A stretch of DNA of 6,425 nt, from NCBI GenBank assembly GCA_913053815.1, contig CAJXGK010000112.1:1-6425 (forward strand). Direction: 5' to 3'. The translations under genes and the position numbers were made by a program. The notes below the pieces were generated by a model that made no database searches, was not told where the DNA came from, and saw only the letters and a list, made by a program, of their open reading frames with translations. Positions 6,319-6,425 of this stretch are shown piece after piece. Positions within the stretch are counted from its first letter, which is position 1, and the number at the start of each line of letters is the position of its first letter. The stretch is from an uncultured Rhodanobacteraceae bacterium (GTDB taxonomy: Bacteria > Pseudomonadota > Gammaproteobacteria > Xanthomonadales > Rhodanobacteraceae).

Positions 6319-6425
6319 TTAACGATCTTTCTTAAGGCGGATTTGGATATCTTTGTAGTCCTCACGCAACTTGGTCTTGAGTAATTTACCGGTAGCCGTA
6401 TGCGGTAGCGCCTCCAGCTTGACAA
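6319..6425 (-). CDS. Acyl-CoA synthetase (AMP-forming), C-terminal end only
   Basis: The last 34 codons and a TAA stop are visible; the rest lies beyond the right edge. The peptide contains LPHTATGKLLKTKLRE, the C-terminal motif of ANL-superfamily adenylating enzymes, including the invariant catalytic lysine (K of ATGK, 21 residues before the end) that drives adenylate formation. The tail after KLRE is short and basic, as in medium- and long-chain fatty-acyl-CoA ligases. The enzyme would activate a free carboxylic acid to its CoA thioester with ATP, the entry step for the beta-oxidation enzymes encoded to the left. It lies upstream of the DUF3034-like gene on the same strand, 186 bases away, so the two may be co-transcribed. 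Substrate class cannot be judged from this fragment. Confidence 0.9.
   Translation of the reverse strand, partial: VKLEALPHTATGKLLKTKLREDYKDIQIRLKKDR

Noticed and set aside
1..6425. CRISPR array, tRNA, rRNA, riboswitch or complete insertion sequence
   Set aside because: No regularly spaced repeats, no cloverleaf or conserved rRNA blocks, no recognised aptamer core and no transposase frame were found by eye.

Overview
The window looks like part of a proteobacterial chromosome, probably beta- or gamma-class. The reasons are a signal-peptide-bearing outer-membrane barrel-like protein, AraC-type regulation, good Shine-Dalgarno sites, and a fused enoyl-CoA hydratase/3-hydroxyacyl-CoA dehydrogenase. 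The genus cannot be read from the sequence. Coding DNA up to about 4760 looks fairly GC-rich; the right third (about 4850-6320) is visibly richer in A+T.

Layout. Positions 1 to about 450 (+) hold a decayed acyl-CoA dehydrogenase: one open frame still aligns with the family, but an internal block, key residues and the C-terminal half are gone. Next on the + strand come an AraC-family regulator (591-1433), a fused beta-oxidation enzyme (GTG start at 1503, to 3641) and, after a 234-base gap with a hairpin over the start region, an alpha/beta hydrolase (3876-4763). A 416-base stretch (4764-5179) has no convincing gene but contains a long imperfect hairpin (4943-4999) and a perfect 15-bp hairpin (5115-5151). 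On the - strand, 6132-5180 is a DUF3034-like exported protein split by a single frameshift near 5884-5889. The right edge (6425-6319, -) is the C-terminal tail of an acyl-CoA synthetase.

How they fit. An acyl-CoA synthetase (activation), an acyl-CoA dehydrogenase (first oxidation, here only a relic), a hydratase/dehydrogenase (second and third steps), a hydrolase and a probable outer-membrane protein are what a catabolic island for a hydrophobic acid, such as a fatty, alicyclic, terpenoid or steroid-derived acid, would contain. The AraC protein is the obvious candidate local regulator. Two of the six protein genes are damaged, so the island appears to be decaying or recently rearranged, unless the DUF3034 frameshift is a sequencing error. 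No thiolase, RNA gene, CRISPR array or intact mobile element is visible. I see no clear evidence of a wholly new system. The best leads are the acyl-CoA dehydrogenase relic, the broken barrel gene with its symmetric upstream region, and the structured intergenic segment.
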